This document shows positions 1 through 11,722 of a stretch of 43,757 nucleotides of DNA, one piece after another. Both the position numbers and the translations under genes were made by a program. The stretch lies in contig NZ_JARANV010000030.1 of assembly GCF_029889845.1 (NCBI RefSeq), forward strand, positions 1 to 43,757, written 5' to 3'. The notes under the pieces were generated by a model. It was not told where the DNA came from. It did no database searches and was given only the letters and a program-made list of their open reading frames with translations. The DNA comes from Halomonas sp. 25-S5 (GTDB lineage: Bacteria > Pseudomonadota > Gammaproteobacteria > Pseudomonadales > Halomonadaceae). Numbering within the stretch: the first letter of the stretch is position 1; every line of letters begins with the position of its first letter.

Positions 1-253
1 GCGAGGTGACGTCCGATAGAGCCCTCAGCTGATTCAAGAAAAGCCCTCAGCGGGTCTCTGTCACGAGTGGCGTGCATTCTACCGAATGCGGCGAGTTCGT
101 CAAGCGGGAATCTCCAGAACTTCTTCGAAAAACCCAAATGGAAACAAGCACTTCTGCCACTTATCACCGCCTGCAACGTTGCCCGTTGCCGGCAGCGAGT
201 GCGTACTCTACGGATTCCCACGGGACCGCGCAAGACCCTCGGGAAGAAATATG
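1..253. other. non-coding left edge
   Basis: This stretch lies downstream of the D-lactate dehydrogenase gene, which ends at 254 on the minus strand. It is less GC-rich than the genes. The 9-base word GCCCTCAGC occurs twice, at 21-29 and 43-51. No clear terminator hairpin with a T run follows dld, and the short reading frames here look like noise. It may hold the end of, or a promoter for, a gene lying outside the window. Confidence 0.4.
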
Positions 254-3100
254 TCACGGCGACCCGCTGGCCCGGTCGAGCAGCGAGAGAATCGAGCGGT
301 ATGGGATGCCGCCGTGCTGGCTCAGGCCGATCTCGCAGGTGCGCGAGTTCGAGTAGCCGGCACTACACTCGGCCACCTGCTCAGCCAGCCCCGCCAGCGC
401 GGAGGCATTGAGCTCCGGGGTCGTGAAGCCCTTGTCACCAGCGAAGCCACAGCAGGTGATCTCCGCCGGCACCACCACCTCCCGGGCACAGGCCCGCGCC
501 AGCCCGACGAACTTGTCGGCGAGTCCCATGCGGGTGCTCGAGCAGGTCACATGCACGGCGACCCGCTCGTCCAGGGGCGTGACGGCGAGCCGGGGCAGCA
601 GATGGTCATGGGCGAAGGCGACCGGCTCCAGCATCTCGAGTCGCTCGTCCAGGTACTCCCGCACCTGCAGGGTGCAGGGGCTGGTGTCACAGAGCACCGG
701 ATAGCGTCCGTTCTGGCTCGCCACCAGCAGTTCGCGGTTGAGTTCGCGCCCCTTGTGGGCCGCCTCCTCGAACTGCCCCTTGGACTGGAAGGCCATGCCG
801 CAGCACAGGTGACCAATCATCTCCGGGAGGACCACCTCGTAGCCGGCCTTGTCGAGCAACGCCAGGGTGATCTCCATCACCGAGCGTGCCTCGGCTTTGT
901 CGTCATGGGCCGTGCCGAAGATGCGGGTAGCACAGGAGGGCAGATAGACCACCTTGTCCCGCGAGGCATCGCCCGACGACACATGCTCCAGCACCCGGAT
1001 CGGCGCCGACCTGGGCAGGGCCGGGCTCCACTGGGGCAACCGGTCACCGCTCAGGCGGCGCGCCCCAGCGCTGGCCTTGCCCATCAGGCCGGTGCCGAGC
1101 AGGGCCCGCGCCACCCCTGCCGCGTTCAATCCACCTCGGGCCAGGCGGGTCGCGCCCGAGAAGTGGCGGCCGATGCGCCGCGCGATTTCGGCCTTGTCCA
1201 GGGCCCGCTCGTGACGCATCGCGCGCACCAGGTCACCGGTATTGATGCCCACCGGGCACTGGGTAGCGCAGAGGCCATCGGCGGCGCAGGTCTCGTCGCC
1301 CGCGTAGCGATACTCCTCGCGCAGGGCGGTCAGGCGCGTCGCATCCTCCCCAGTGATCGCCTCGCCCAGCGTCTCGAGCCTCGCCAGCTCACGGGCGATG
1401 ACGATGCGCTGACGCGGGGTGAGCGTCAGCTCCTTCGACGGGCAGACCGCCTCGCAGAAGCCGCACTCGATGCACTTGTCGACGATCTCGTCGGCCGCCG
1501 GCAGGGGCTTGAGGTTTTCCAGGTGCAGCGTCGGGTTGCGGCTGAGAATCACCTCGGGGTTGAGCAGGTTCCCGGGGTCGAAGAGCGCCTTGATCGCCCA
1601 CATCAACGCATAGGCCTCGGGCCCCCACTCCAGCTCCACATAGGGCGCCATGTTGCGTCCGGTGCCATGCTCGGCCTTGAGCGACCCGCCGTACTCCACG
1701 CCGACCAGCCGTGCCACCTCGTCCATCAGCGCCTGGTAGCGCTCCACCTCGCCGGGCTTCTCGAAGCCCTGGGGAAAGACGAAGTGCAGGTTCCCCTCCA
1801 GGGCGTGGCCGAAGAGGATGGCGTCCCGGTAGCCGTGGCGGTGAAAGGTCTCGGTGAGCGCCAGCACGCCCTCGTCGAGGCGCTCGATGGGGAAGGCCAC
1901 GTCCTCGATGATCACCGTGGTGCCGGTCTCGCGAACGGCCCCCACCGCCGGGAAGAGCCCCTTGCGGATCTTCCAGTAGAGGGCATAGGTATCGGCGTCA
2001 CGGGTAAAGGTGACCGGCTCCAGGGTCTGGATGCCCTCGAGGACCCGCTGCACCGCCTGCATGCGCGCCTCGAGCTCGGCGGCATCGTTGCCGCGCACGT
2101 CGATCAGCAGCGCCGCCGCCCCCTCGGGCAGCCGTCCGAGCGCGTCGGGCATGCCCGGCTGGTCCTGCACCGAGCACAGCGCGGCGCGGTCCATCAGCTC
2201 CACCGCGGAGACCGGGGCCTGCTTGAGCGCGATGGTCGCGCGGCAGGTCGTGCCCATGTCGGGGAAGAAGGCCAGGGCCGCGGCCTTCAGGGGCTCGTCG
2301 ACCACGCTGTCGTAGGTGATGGCGCTGATGAAACCGAGGGTGCCCTCGGAGCCGATCATCAGGTGCTTGAGGATCTCGATGCCGTCCGTGAAGTCGACCA
2401 GGCTGTTGAGGGCGTAGCCGGTGGTGTTCTTGAGCCGGTACTTGTGGCGGATCTTCTCGGCCAGCGCCGCGCTGCCTTGCGTCTGTTCCGCGAGGCGCTC
2501 GAGGCCGACCAGAAGCTCGCCGTGGGAGGCCCGGAAGGCGCTGACGCTCTCGGGGTCGGCGGTGTCGAGCAGGCTGCCGTCGGCCAGGATCACGCGGATG
2601 TCGCGCACCGTGCGGTAGCTGTTCTGGGCGGTGCCGCAGCACATCCCCGAGGCATTGTTGGCGGCGATGCCCCCGACCATGCAGCTGGCGATCGAGGCCG
2701 GGTCGGGACCGATCTTGCGCCCGTAGGGGGCCAGCAGCTGGTTGGCCCTGGCGCCGATGACCCCGGGCTGCAGGCGGATCGCCCGGCCCTCGTCCAGGAT
2801 CTCATGAGCCCGCCAGCCGCGGCCGAACTGGATCAGCACCGAGTCGGTGACCGCCTGGCCGGAGAGCGAGGTGCCGGCGGCGCGGAAGGTCACCGGCAGC
2901 TCGCGCTCCCGGCACTCCGCCAGGGTGTGCTGCAGCTCCGCCTCGCTTTCGGGGCGGACCACCAGCTGAGGAATCAGCCGATAGAAGCTGGCATCGGTGC
3001 CGTAGGCCAGGGTGCGCAGGGGGTCGTCGATCAGCCGCTCGGCGGGGATCACCGACGAGAGCGCCGCCTTCAGGTCCTGCCAGGCGCTCGCCGCCGTCAT
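254..3100 (-). CDS. dld: FAD/Fe-S D-lactate dehydrogenase (Dld-II type)
   Basis: This 948-residue flavoprotein probably oxidises D-lactate to pyruvate and passes electrons to the respiratory chain at the membrane. An FAD_binding_4 domain comes first (about residues 35-200; GTSLSGQAV and GGIAANNASGM are visible), followed by a FAD-linked oxidase C-terminal domain. A ferredoxin-like part has cysteines 543, 546, 549 and 553, then 605, 611 and 615, each set ending in CP. Two CCG-type cysteine motifs (CCGMAF and CCGFAG) lie near the C terminus. The frame stays open upstream to 3370, but ATG 3100 is chosen because it overlaps the lldG stop as ATGA and starts the normal N terminus. It is the last gene of lldEFG-dld, the order I recall from Shewanella. 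A glycolate-oxidase-like substrate is possible but less likely in this operon. Confidence 0.9.
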   Translation of the reverse strand: MTAASAWQDLKAALSSVIPAERLIDDPLRTLAYGTDASFYRLIPQLVVRPESEAELQHTLAECRERELPVTFRAAGTSLSGQAVTDSVLIQFGRGWRAHEILDEGRAIRLQPGVIGARANQLLAPYGRKIGPDPASIASCMVGGIAANNASGMCCGTAQNSYRTVRDIRVILADGSLLDTADPESVSAFRASHGELLVGLERLAEQTQGSAALAEKIRHKYRLKNTTGYALNSLVDFTDGIEILKHLMIGSEGTLGFISAITYDSVVDEPLKAAALAFFPDMGTTCRATIALKQAPVSAVELMDRAALCSVQDQPGMPDALGRLPEGAAALLIDVRGNDAAELEARMQAVQRVLEGIQTLEPVTFTRDADTYALYWKIRKGLFPAVGAVRETGTTVIIEDVAFPIERLDEGVLALTETFHRHGYRDAILFGHALEGNLHFVFPQGFEKPGEVERYQALMDEVARLVGVEYGGSLKAEHGTGRNMAPYVELEWGPEAYALMWAIKALFDPGNLLNPEVILSRNPTLHLENLKPLPAADEIVDKCIECGFCEAVCPSKELTLTPRQRIVIARELARLETLGEAITGEDATRLTALREEYRYAGDETCAADGLCATQCPVGINTGDLVRAMRHERALDKAEIARRIGRHFSGATRLARGGLNAAGVARALLGTGLMGKASAGARRLSGDRLPQWSPALPRSAPIRVLEHVSSGDASRDKVVYLPSCATRIFGTAHDDKAEARSVMEITLALLDKAGYEVVLPEMIGHLCCGMAFQSKGQFEEAAHKGRELNRELLVASQNGRYPVLCDTSPCTLQVREYLDERLEMLEPVAFAHDHLLPRLAVTPLDERVAVHVTCSSTRMGLADKFVGLARACAREVVVPAEITCCGFAGDKGFTTPELNASALAGLAEQVAECSAGYSNSRTCEIGLSQHGGIPYRSILSLLDRASGSP

Positions 3101-3777
3101 GCCTCGCCCCCCGCCGCGGCAGCGGCATGGCGCACGATGACCACCAGCGCACGGGGCCCGTGCACGCCATAGGCCAGGGTCTGCTCGATGTCGGCGGTCT
3201 TGCTGGGCCCGGAGATCAGCAGGGCGTTGGTGGGCATGCCATCGGCCCAGCCGTGGGCCTCGACCACATCGAAGAAGGTGTCCTCGAGGGTATCGGCGTC
3301 GAGCACGGCGACATGGATCGGCGGCACCAGGCTGATCAGGCGCGGCTCGTCCGGCGTCGGCCAGAGCCACAGGCTGCCGGTCTCGGCGATGGCACCACGG
3401 GTGGAGGTCAGGCCGGCATCGACACGCTCGAACTGCTCGCGCTGCCAGGACTCGATATCGCGGTCGACGTCGACCAGCTCCACCTCGGCATCGGCCAGGG
3501 CGTGGCGCGCCTCGGCGGCCACCGGGTGCTCCTTGCCCAGCGCCAGGCGTCGCACGCCCTTGTCGGCGAGCACCTTCGCCAGGGTGTCGGTCCAGGTATC
3601 CCGGGGGGCATGGATCACCTCGCCGTGCACCGAGACGATCCAGCGCTCGAAGCGGGCCAGGCGCTCTTCCTGGCTCCAGCCTCTATGGGTCACCACGGCG
3701 AAGTCGCTCTCGGGGGCGCTCAGGGGGCTGTCGGTGCGCTCGCGCAGGCGCTTGAGAATGGCGTCGCGGGCACGCAT
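3097..3777 (-). CDS. lldG: lactate utilisation protein LldG/LutC (LUD domain)
   Basis: This 226-residue protein is the LutC/YkgG subunit of the LldEFG (LutABC) L-lactate oxidising complex. It consists of a single LUD domain. The recognisable parts are an N-terminal helix starting MRARDAILKRL, the segment AIAETGSLWLWPTPDEPRL (about residues 130-150) and a C-terminal stretch with GPSKTADIEQTLAYGVHGP, all typical of LutC. The family has no known catalytic residues and is thought to be an accessory subunit. The start codon shares one base with the lldF stop (TGATG), and its stop overlaps the dld start (ATGA), so translation of the four genes is probably coupled. The frame is open further upstream, but that extension only covers the end of lldF in another frame. 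Confidence 0.9.
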   Translation of the reverse strand: MRARDAILKRLRERTDSPLSAPESDFAVVTHRGWSQEERLARFERWIVSVHGEVIHAPRDTWTDTLAKVLADKGVRRLALGKEHPVAAEARHALADAEVELVDVDRDIESWQREQFERVDAGLTSTRGAIAETGSLWLWPTPDEPRLISLVPPIHVAVLDADTLEDTFFDVVEAHGWADGMPTNALLISGPSKTADIEQTLAYGVHGPRALVVIVRHAAAAAGGEA

Positions 3778-5243
3778 CAGCGCTCCTCCCCATGGGTCTT
3801 GTTCGCCTGATGACGCTTGACCAGCGCATGCAGGGTGGTGCCCGCCGGCCTGGGCGCGGTGCGGTAGTCGGTCCAGGACCCCAGCTTCGCCGGCATCAGC
3901 GCCTTCAACTTGCCGGCCACCGCCGTGCCGGCACGCCAGACGGCGGGATGGGTGGCCAGCCACTGGAAACCCTTCCAGGCCGCGGCCTCCTTGCGGGTGC
4001 GCTTGACGCCGGCGCCGGGTACGTTGCCGCGCCCCTCGCCCACCGACTCGCGGCGCAGCCGCACCAGCAGGTCGGGGATCGGGATCTTCACCGGGCAGAC
4101 CTCGCCGCAGGCACCGCACAGGCTCGAGGCGGTGGGCAGGTCCTTGGTCTCGTCCAGGCCCATCAGGTGGGGCGAGAGGATGCTGCCGATCGGCCCGGGG
4201 TAGGTGGTGCCGTAGGTATGGCCACCCACCCGCGTATAGACGGGGCAGTGGTTCATGCAGGCGCCGCAACGGATGCAGCGCAGGGTGTCGAGCAGCTCGT
4301 CGTCCTGATAGATGCTGGAGCGACCGCTGTCGACCAGCACCAGGTGGACCTCCTTGGGCCCATCATGCTCACCGTCCTTGCGCGGCGAGCTGATCATGTT
4401 GAAGTAGGTGGTGACGTGCTGACCGGTGGCCGAGCGGGTCAGCAGGGCATAGAGGGGCGGCACGTCACGCAGCTGCTCGACGACCTTCTCGATACCGGTC
4501 ACGGCGATGTGGACCGGCGGCACCGTGGTGGTCATGCGGCCGTTGCCCTCGTTCTCCACCAGGCACAGGGTGCCGGTCTCGGCCACCGCGAAGTTCACGC
4601 CCGAGATGCCGACGTCCGCCGCCATGAAGCGCTCGCGCAGCTGGGAGCGGGCCGCCGCGGTCATATAGTCGACGTCGCGGGTGCGCTCGGTGCCGGTCTT
4701 GTCATGCAGGATCTCGGAGATCTCGTCGGTATTGAGATGGATCGCCGGCATGATGATATGCGAGGGCGTCTGCTCGTTGAGCTGCACCAGGTACTCGCCG
4801 AGGTCGGATTCCAGCGCCTCGATGCCGGCTTCCTCCAGGTGCGCATTGAGGTGCATCTCCTCGGTGACCATCGACTTGCCCTTGACCACCGAGCTGGCGT
4901 CGTGGGACTCGCAGATCTCGCGGATGATCCGGCACGCCTGGTCACCGTCCTCGGCCCAGTGCACCCGGATGCCGTTGGCCTCGCAGTTGGCCTCCAGCTG
5001 CTCGAGCAGGTCGGGCAGCTTGGCGAGCGCCCTGAGGCGAATGTTGGCGCCCAGCTCGCGCAGGGTCTCCAGGTCCCAGTCGCCGAAGCTGTCGCGGCGC
5101 TTGGTCATCAGACCATCCATCGCCTTGCGGAAGTTGGCGCGGATCTGCGGATTGCCCAGGGCATCGTGGGCCTGGCGGTGAAACTCGCGAGGACTATACG
5201 TTTGAACGCCTTGGGGTTGAACATCGTGGCTCTGTACGCTCAT
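3777..5243 (-). CDS. lldF: iron-sulfur lactate oxidation subunit LldF/LutB
   Basis: This 488-residue protein is the Fe-S subunit of the LldEFG L-lactate dehydrogenase system. It has an N-terminal LUD-type region (residues about 70-300, with VVKGKSMVTEE and AETGTLCLVENEGN). Two [4Fe-4S] clusters are predicted from C323-x2-C326-x2-C329-x3-C333 and C376-x2-C379-x3-C383, each followed by proline, and a LutB-type C-terminal helical tail follows. Length and motif order match the family. ATG 5243 is chosen because it overlaps the lldE stop by ATGA; the longer open frame runs into lldE. Electrons probably pass from lactate through this protein to quinone. The protein is cytoplasmic or peripheral to the membrane. 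Confidence 0.92.
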   Translation of the reverse strand: MSVQSHDVQPQGVQTYSPREFHRQAHDALGNPQIRANFRKAMDGLMTKRRDSFGDWDLETLRELGANIRLRALAKLPDLLEQLEANCEANGIRVHWAEDGDQACRIIREICESHDASSVVKGKSMVTEEMHLNAHLEEAGIEALESDLGEYLVQLNEQTPSHIIMPAIHLNTDEISEILHDKTGTERTRDVDYMTAAARSQLRERFMAADVGISGVNFAVAETGTLCLVENEGNGRMTTTVPPVHIAVTGIEKVVEQLRDVPPLYALLTRSATGQHVTTYFNMISSPRKDGEHDGPKEVHLVLVDSGRSSIYQDDELLDTLRCIRCGACMNHCPVYTRVGGHTYGTTYPGPIGSILSPHLMGLDETKDLPTASSLCGACGEVCPVKIPIPDLLVRLRRESVGEGRGNVPGAGVKRTRKEAAAWKGFQWLATHPAVWRAGTAVAGKLKALMPAKLGSWTDYRTAPRPAGTTLHALVKRHQANKTHGEER

Positions 5244-5995
5244 GAGGTCCTCCGCCACAGGTAGCTGGCGATATGCTCGCCCTCGACCGGCGTCTTCTGG
5301 TGAGCGAAGCGGCCGCCGATGTTCATCAGGCAGCCGCAGTCGGAGGTCACGAAGCGCTGGGCGCCGGCCTCCTCGATGGCCGCGGTCTTGTCCTCCACCA
5401 TGGCGGCGGAGACCTCGGGATGACGCACCGCGAAGGTGCCGCCGAAGCCGCAGCACTCGGCGCCGCGCGCCTGCTCCACCAGCTCGACCTTGCCGAGCTG
5501 GGCCAGCAGCGCCGGTCCGGTCTCGGCCAGCCCCATCTCGCGCCGGGCACTGCAGGAGGTGTGCATGGCGACCTTCTCCGGCGCGCCGCGATCCTCGAGC
5601 TTGAGGTGGCAGACATGGACCAGGAATTCGGTCAGCTCGTGGATCCGTCCTGCCACTTCATTGGCCCGCTCCTCGAGGTCGCTGCCGGCAAAGAGCTGGG
5701 GGTAGTGGGTGCGCATCATGCCGCCGCAGGAGCCGGAGGGCACCACGATCGGCCAGGGCTCGGGGAAGAGGTCGAGCTGAGCCGCCGCCACCGCGCGAGC
5801 CTCCTGCTGGTAGCCCGAGGTGTAGGCCGGCTGCCCGCAGCAGGTCTGGTCCTCGGGAAAGAGCACCTCGATGCCCTCCCGCTCGAGCAGGCGGATAGCG
5901 TCCAGGCCGGCCTCCGGATACAAGAGGTCGACGAGGCAGGTCCCGAAGAAGTAGACCTTCTCCGGCTTCGGCGGATAGAGCTTGACTGGCGTCAT
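5240..5995 (-). CDS. lldE: CCG-domain lactate oxidation subunit LldE/LutA
   Basis: This 251-residue protein is the first gene of the lactate operon. It carries two CCG (DUF224) cysteine-rich domains, with CCGQP at residues 52-56 and CCGFGG at 181-186, preceded by FFGTCLVDLLYP near residue 16. Such domains bind an unusual Fe-S cluster in heterodisulfide reductase-like proteins. With LldF and LldG it forms an L-lactate:quinone oxidoreductase. The start at ATG 5995 gives the usual family N terminus. A strong sigma-70-like promoter and a FadR-family palindrome lie in its leader, so repression by the divergently encoded LldR and induction by lactate are likely. The 3' end overlaps lldF by four bases. 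Confidence 0.92.
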   Translation of the reverse strand: MTPVKLYPPKPEKVYFFGTCLVDLLYPEAGLDAIRLLEREGIEVLFPEDQTCCGQPAYTSGYQQEARAVAAAQLDLFPEPWPIVVPSGSCGGMMRTHYPQLFAGSDLEERANEVAGRIHELTEFLVHVCHLKLEDRGAPEKVAMHTSCSARREMGLAETGPALLAQLGKVELVEQARGAECCGFGGTFAVRHPEVSAAMVEDKTAAIEEAGAQRFVTSDCGCLMNIGGRFAHQKTPVEGEHIASYLWRRTS

Positions 5996-6063
5996 GGGCA
6001 GGATCCTGGACAGTGCAGGGGCACGGCAGCGTTGCGCTGAAAGCATTGGCTCGGGCTACGGTA

Positions 6064-6080
6064 AATTGGTAAAGCCAATT
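6064..6080. promoter_or_regulatory. candidate LldR operator O1
   Basis: AATTGGTAAAGCCAATT is a 17-base palindrome with six-base arms (AATTGG/CCAATT). It closely fits the TTGGT-N3-ACCAA type of site bound by FadR-family regulators such as LldR and PdhR. It lies just downstream of the predicted lldE start of transcription (about 6093, minus strand), a position suited to repression. Binding is inferred. Confidence 0.75.
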
Positions 6081-6099
6081 GACACGAAGACGTTGCCGC

Positions 6100-6128
6100 A
6101 CATTAGGAGGCGGAACCTGCAGTGTCAA
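6100..6128 (-). promoter_or_regulatory. sigma-70-like promoter of lldEFG-dld
   Basis: On the minus strand the -35 box TTGACA (6123-6128) is followed by a 17-base spacer and the -10 box TAATGT (6100-6105). The predicted start of transcription is near 6093, leaving a leader of about 100 bases before lldE. Operator O1 lies at about +13 to +29. Confidence 0.65.
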
Positions 6129-6262
6129 ACGCACGCTGCCCGCTTCCCAGCCCCGCCCGCCTATACTTTAGTCTATTGCCTTCAACGCTCTTTCCAACAC
6201 CTTGATGTCAATGGATAAATCAAAGCAATCCGGGGCAGCGGCGGCGAGTCGTTGACGCGGCG

Positions 6263-6277
6263 TTTGGTAATACCAAT
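6263..6277. promoter_or_regulatory. candidate LldR operator O2
   Basis: TTTGGTAATACCAAT contains the perfect palindrome TTGGTA-A-TACCAA and matches 14 of 15 positions of ATTGGTNNNACCAAT, the PdhR/LldR-type box as I recall it. It lies 50 bases before the lldR start codon and about 198 bases from O1. It may serve autoregulation or looping between two bound LldR dimers, as described for E. coli lldPRD. Confidence 0.75.
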
Positions 6278-6327
6278 TTGATGGCGATACCATGCCGACT
6301 TTCGCCACGTGTTCCGGAGCCACCGCC

Positions 6328-7101
6328 ATGGCCTATCAACCCGTCCGACAGCCGCGCCTCGCCGACGTCATCACCGAGCGCCTCGAGGCGCTGATCCTCG
6401 AGGGCAGCCTGAAGCCCGGCCAGCGCCTGCCGCCGGAGCGCGAACTGGCCGAGCGTTTCGGCGTCTCGCGCCCCTCGCTGCGCGAGGCCATCCAGAAGCT
6501 GTCGGCCCGCGGCCTGCTGACCAGCCGCCAGGGCGGCGGCACCTTCATCAGCGAGGAGCTCAATAGCGGCTACAGCGACCCGCTGCTGGAGATGCTCTCG
6601 CGACACGGGGAATTCCACCTCGACCTGCTCGAGTTCCGCGATGCCATGGAGGGCCTCTCCGCCTACTACGCGGCCCTGCGCTCCACGCCTACCGACAAGG
6701 CGCTGCTGATCACGCGGTTCGAGGAGCTCGAGGCCTGCTTCAAGGGCCGTGACCCGGCGCTCGAGGCCCGCGCCGACGCGGCCTTCCACATGGCCATTGC
6801 CGAATCGGCCCACAACGTGCTGCTGCTGCATTCCATCCGTGGCATCTTCCACCTGCTGGAGATGAGCATCGTCGACAACCTGGCCCACCTGTTCGAGAAA
6901 CCCGATTCGCGGCCGAAGCTGATGGCCCAGCACCGTGCCCTGCTCGATGCCATCCTCGAGGGCCGGGCCGAGGACGCCCGCACCCGCGCCCACGAGCACC
7001 TGGTCTTCGTGGAAGAGGGGCTGCTCGAGGTCGAGCGCGCCGAGACCCGGGCCCAGCGCGCCCTGCGCCGCGCCCAGGTCATGCCCACGACCTCCCGCTG
7101 A
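6328..7101 (+). CDS. lldR: FadR-family lactate regulator LldR
   Basis: This is a 257-residue GntR/FadR-subfamily transcription factor, very near the length of E. coli LldR. The N-terminal winged helix covers about residues 10-75 (PPERELAERFGVSRPSLREA is the recognition region), followed by an all-helical FCD ligand-binding domain to about residue 235. An upstream ATG at 6292 is open in frame, but ATG 6328 is preceded by a GGAG at 6315-6318 and begins at the expected place before the helix-turn-helix. It is divergent from lldEFG-dld, with two matching palindromes between them, so it most likely represses that operon until lactate binds. PdhR is the closest alternative. The dctB start follows after eight bases, suggesting co-transcription. 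Confidence 0.88.
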   Translation: MAYQPVRQPRLADVITERLEALILEGSLKPGQRLPPERELAERFGVSRPSLREAIQKLSARGLLTSRQGGGTFISEELNSGYSDPLLEMLSRHGEFHLDLLEFRDAMEGLSAYYAALRSTPTDKALLITRFEELEACFKGRDPALEARADAAFHMAIAESAHNVLLLHSIRGIFHLLEMSIVDNLAHLFEKPDSRPKLMAQHRALLDAILEGRAEDARTRAHEHLVFVEEGLLEVERAETRAQRALRRAQVMPTTSR

Positions 7102-7109
7102 GGCCGGCC

Positions 7110-10370
<3,261 letters not shown>

Positions 10371-10395
<25 letters not shown>

Positions 10396-11042
10396 CGGAG
10401 CACCTCGCGCAGCGGCCCCCAGGGGGGAAGCCAGGGGGCCAGGCTCGCCGCCGCCATCAGCATCATCAGGGAGTTGCCCGGCTCGCGCCAGTCGAACGGC
10501 TTGAGGGCGGTGCCGAAGGAGCGCTTGAGACGCGCCCCAGTGAGGTCGACGCTGTAGAGCTCGTCAAGCAGCAGGTGGATCCCGAAGCCCAGCGCCAGGC
10601 CGGCGCCGTGGGCCCAGGCCATCCAGGCGCCCTGCGAGAGCCATTGATAACTGGCCACCGTGGTCGCCAGCCCGCACAACAGCGCAGCCAGCAGCGAATG
10701 CCAGATACCGCGATGCACCGAGAAATGCTTGAACACGGCACTCAGCCCATAGCGAACGCCGATATACAGCCCGCCACAGGCGACGATGAGGGCCCCGGGG
10801 CTGAGCCATTCCTGCAACAGCAGGGCGCCCACCACCACCGACAGCACGGCGAGCAGGGTGAAGATCAGGCGGATGGCATGGGAGTTGTCGGCGTCGATAT
10901 CCGGCAGAATCCCGCCGAAAGCGATCAACACGGCCAGGGAGGCGGCGTCGCTGGCGGATAGCTGGGTAGCCTGCCAGCCACCCAGACCAAGCAATGCGCC
11001 ACCGGCCACGGCGACGCCAAGATGGGTACGAAAATCGGCCAT
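10371..11042 (-). CDS. YdjM-like membrane-bound metal-dependent hydrolase family protein
   Basis: This 223-residue inner-membrane protein belongs to the YdjM/DUF457 family. The N terminus starts MADFRTHLGVAVAGG with a conserved His, followed by GGILPDIDADNSH (about residues 43-55), the acidic signature of the family. Further on are HRGIWHSLLAAL and HLLLDELYSVD. Four to five hydrophobic segments can be seen. These His/Asp residues are thought to bind a metal, but no substrate is known. In E. coli, ydjM is part of the LexA regulon; I see no obvious LexA box in the short leader here. The ribosome binding site before ATG 11042 is poor. The gene overlaps the end of dctD tail to tail. Confidence 0.8.
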
Positions 11043-11129
11043 GTGCAGAGACTCAAAAATACTGGATGAACATCCAGATTATGCGCAACATGGCCAGAAA
11101 AAACAACTAGTTGCCAACTGGCGACAGGC

Positions 11130-11672
11130 TCAGCCGGCCAGGTATTCGTCCTTGAGTCTGACGTAGTTGCCTGCGGTGTAGGGAAAGAAGGCCCGCTCCT
11201 GCTCCTTGAGCGGGCGCAGCGCCTTGGCCGGGTTGCCGGCGTAGACGTGGCCGCCCTCCAGGCGCTTGCCCGGCGTCACCACGGCACCGGCGGCGATGAT
11301 CACCTCGTCCTCGACCACGGCGCCGTCCATGACGATGGCGCCCATGCCCACCAGGATGCGGTTGCCCAGGGTGCACCCGTGGAGGATCGCCTTGTGGCCG
11401 ATGGTCACCTCCTCGCCGATGGTCAGCGGGAACCCCTCGGGGTTGAAGTCGCTGGCGTGGGTGATGTGCAGCACGCTGCCGTCCTGCACGCTGGTGCGCG
11501 CGCCGATGCGGATGCGATGCATGTCGCCGCGGATCACCGCCATGGGCCACACCGAACAATCATCGCCCAGCACCACGTCGCCCAGCACCATGCAGGCCGG
11601 GTCGATATAGACCCGCGCGCCCAGCTGCGGCTCAAGGCCCTTCCAGGGCCGCAGGCTCGTTGCCTCGCTCAT
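11130..11672 (-). CDS. gamma-carbonic anhydrase-like hexapeptide protein (YrdA/PaaY type)
   Basis: This is a 180-residue left-handed beta-helix protein. Hexapeptide repeats run from about residue 20 to 150, with candidate zinc-binding histidines in VLHITH (about residue 70) and in TIGHKAILHGC (about 90-100). Proteobacterial members of this size are annotated as gamma-carbonic anhydrase family, YrdA, CaiE or PaaY (acyl-CoA thioesterase). No caiE or paa genes are nearby, so a general carbonic-anhydrase-like label is safest. An AGAGGTGA ribosome binding site precedes ATG 11672. It follows the symporter gene in the same direction after 50 bases containing a CAGGT repeat. Confidence 0.85.
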   Translation of the reverse strand: MSEATSLRPWKGLEPQLGARVYIDPACMVLGDVVLGDDCSVWPMAVIRGDMHRIRIGARTSVQDGSVLHITHASDFNPEGFPLTIGEEVTIGHKAILHGCTLGNRILVGMGAIVMDGAVVEDEVIIAAGAVVTPGKRLEGGHVYAGNPAKALRPLKEQERAFFPYTAGNYVRLKDEYLAG

Positions 11673-11687
11673 TGTTCACCTCTTCTT

Positions 11688-11720
11688 GTCAGGTCAGGTC
11701 TTGCCAGGTCAGGTCAGGCG
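11688..11720. repeat. imperfect CAGGT tandem repeat
   Basis: Two blocks of the five-base unit CAGGT/GTCAG (11688-11700 and 11705-11720) are separated by four bases. They fill most of the 50-base gap between the symporter stop and the gamma-carbonic-anhydrase leader. Slippage-prone simple repeat; no function is apparent. Confidence 0.7.
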
Positions 11721-11722
11721 TC

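Noticed and set aside
86..3172. 1028-codon open frame on the plus strand opposite dld
   Set aside because: It is the antisense shadow of dld and lldG, His/Gly/Ala-rich without recognisable domains. GC-rich third positions keep such frames open.
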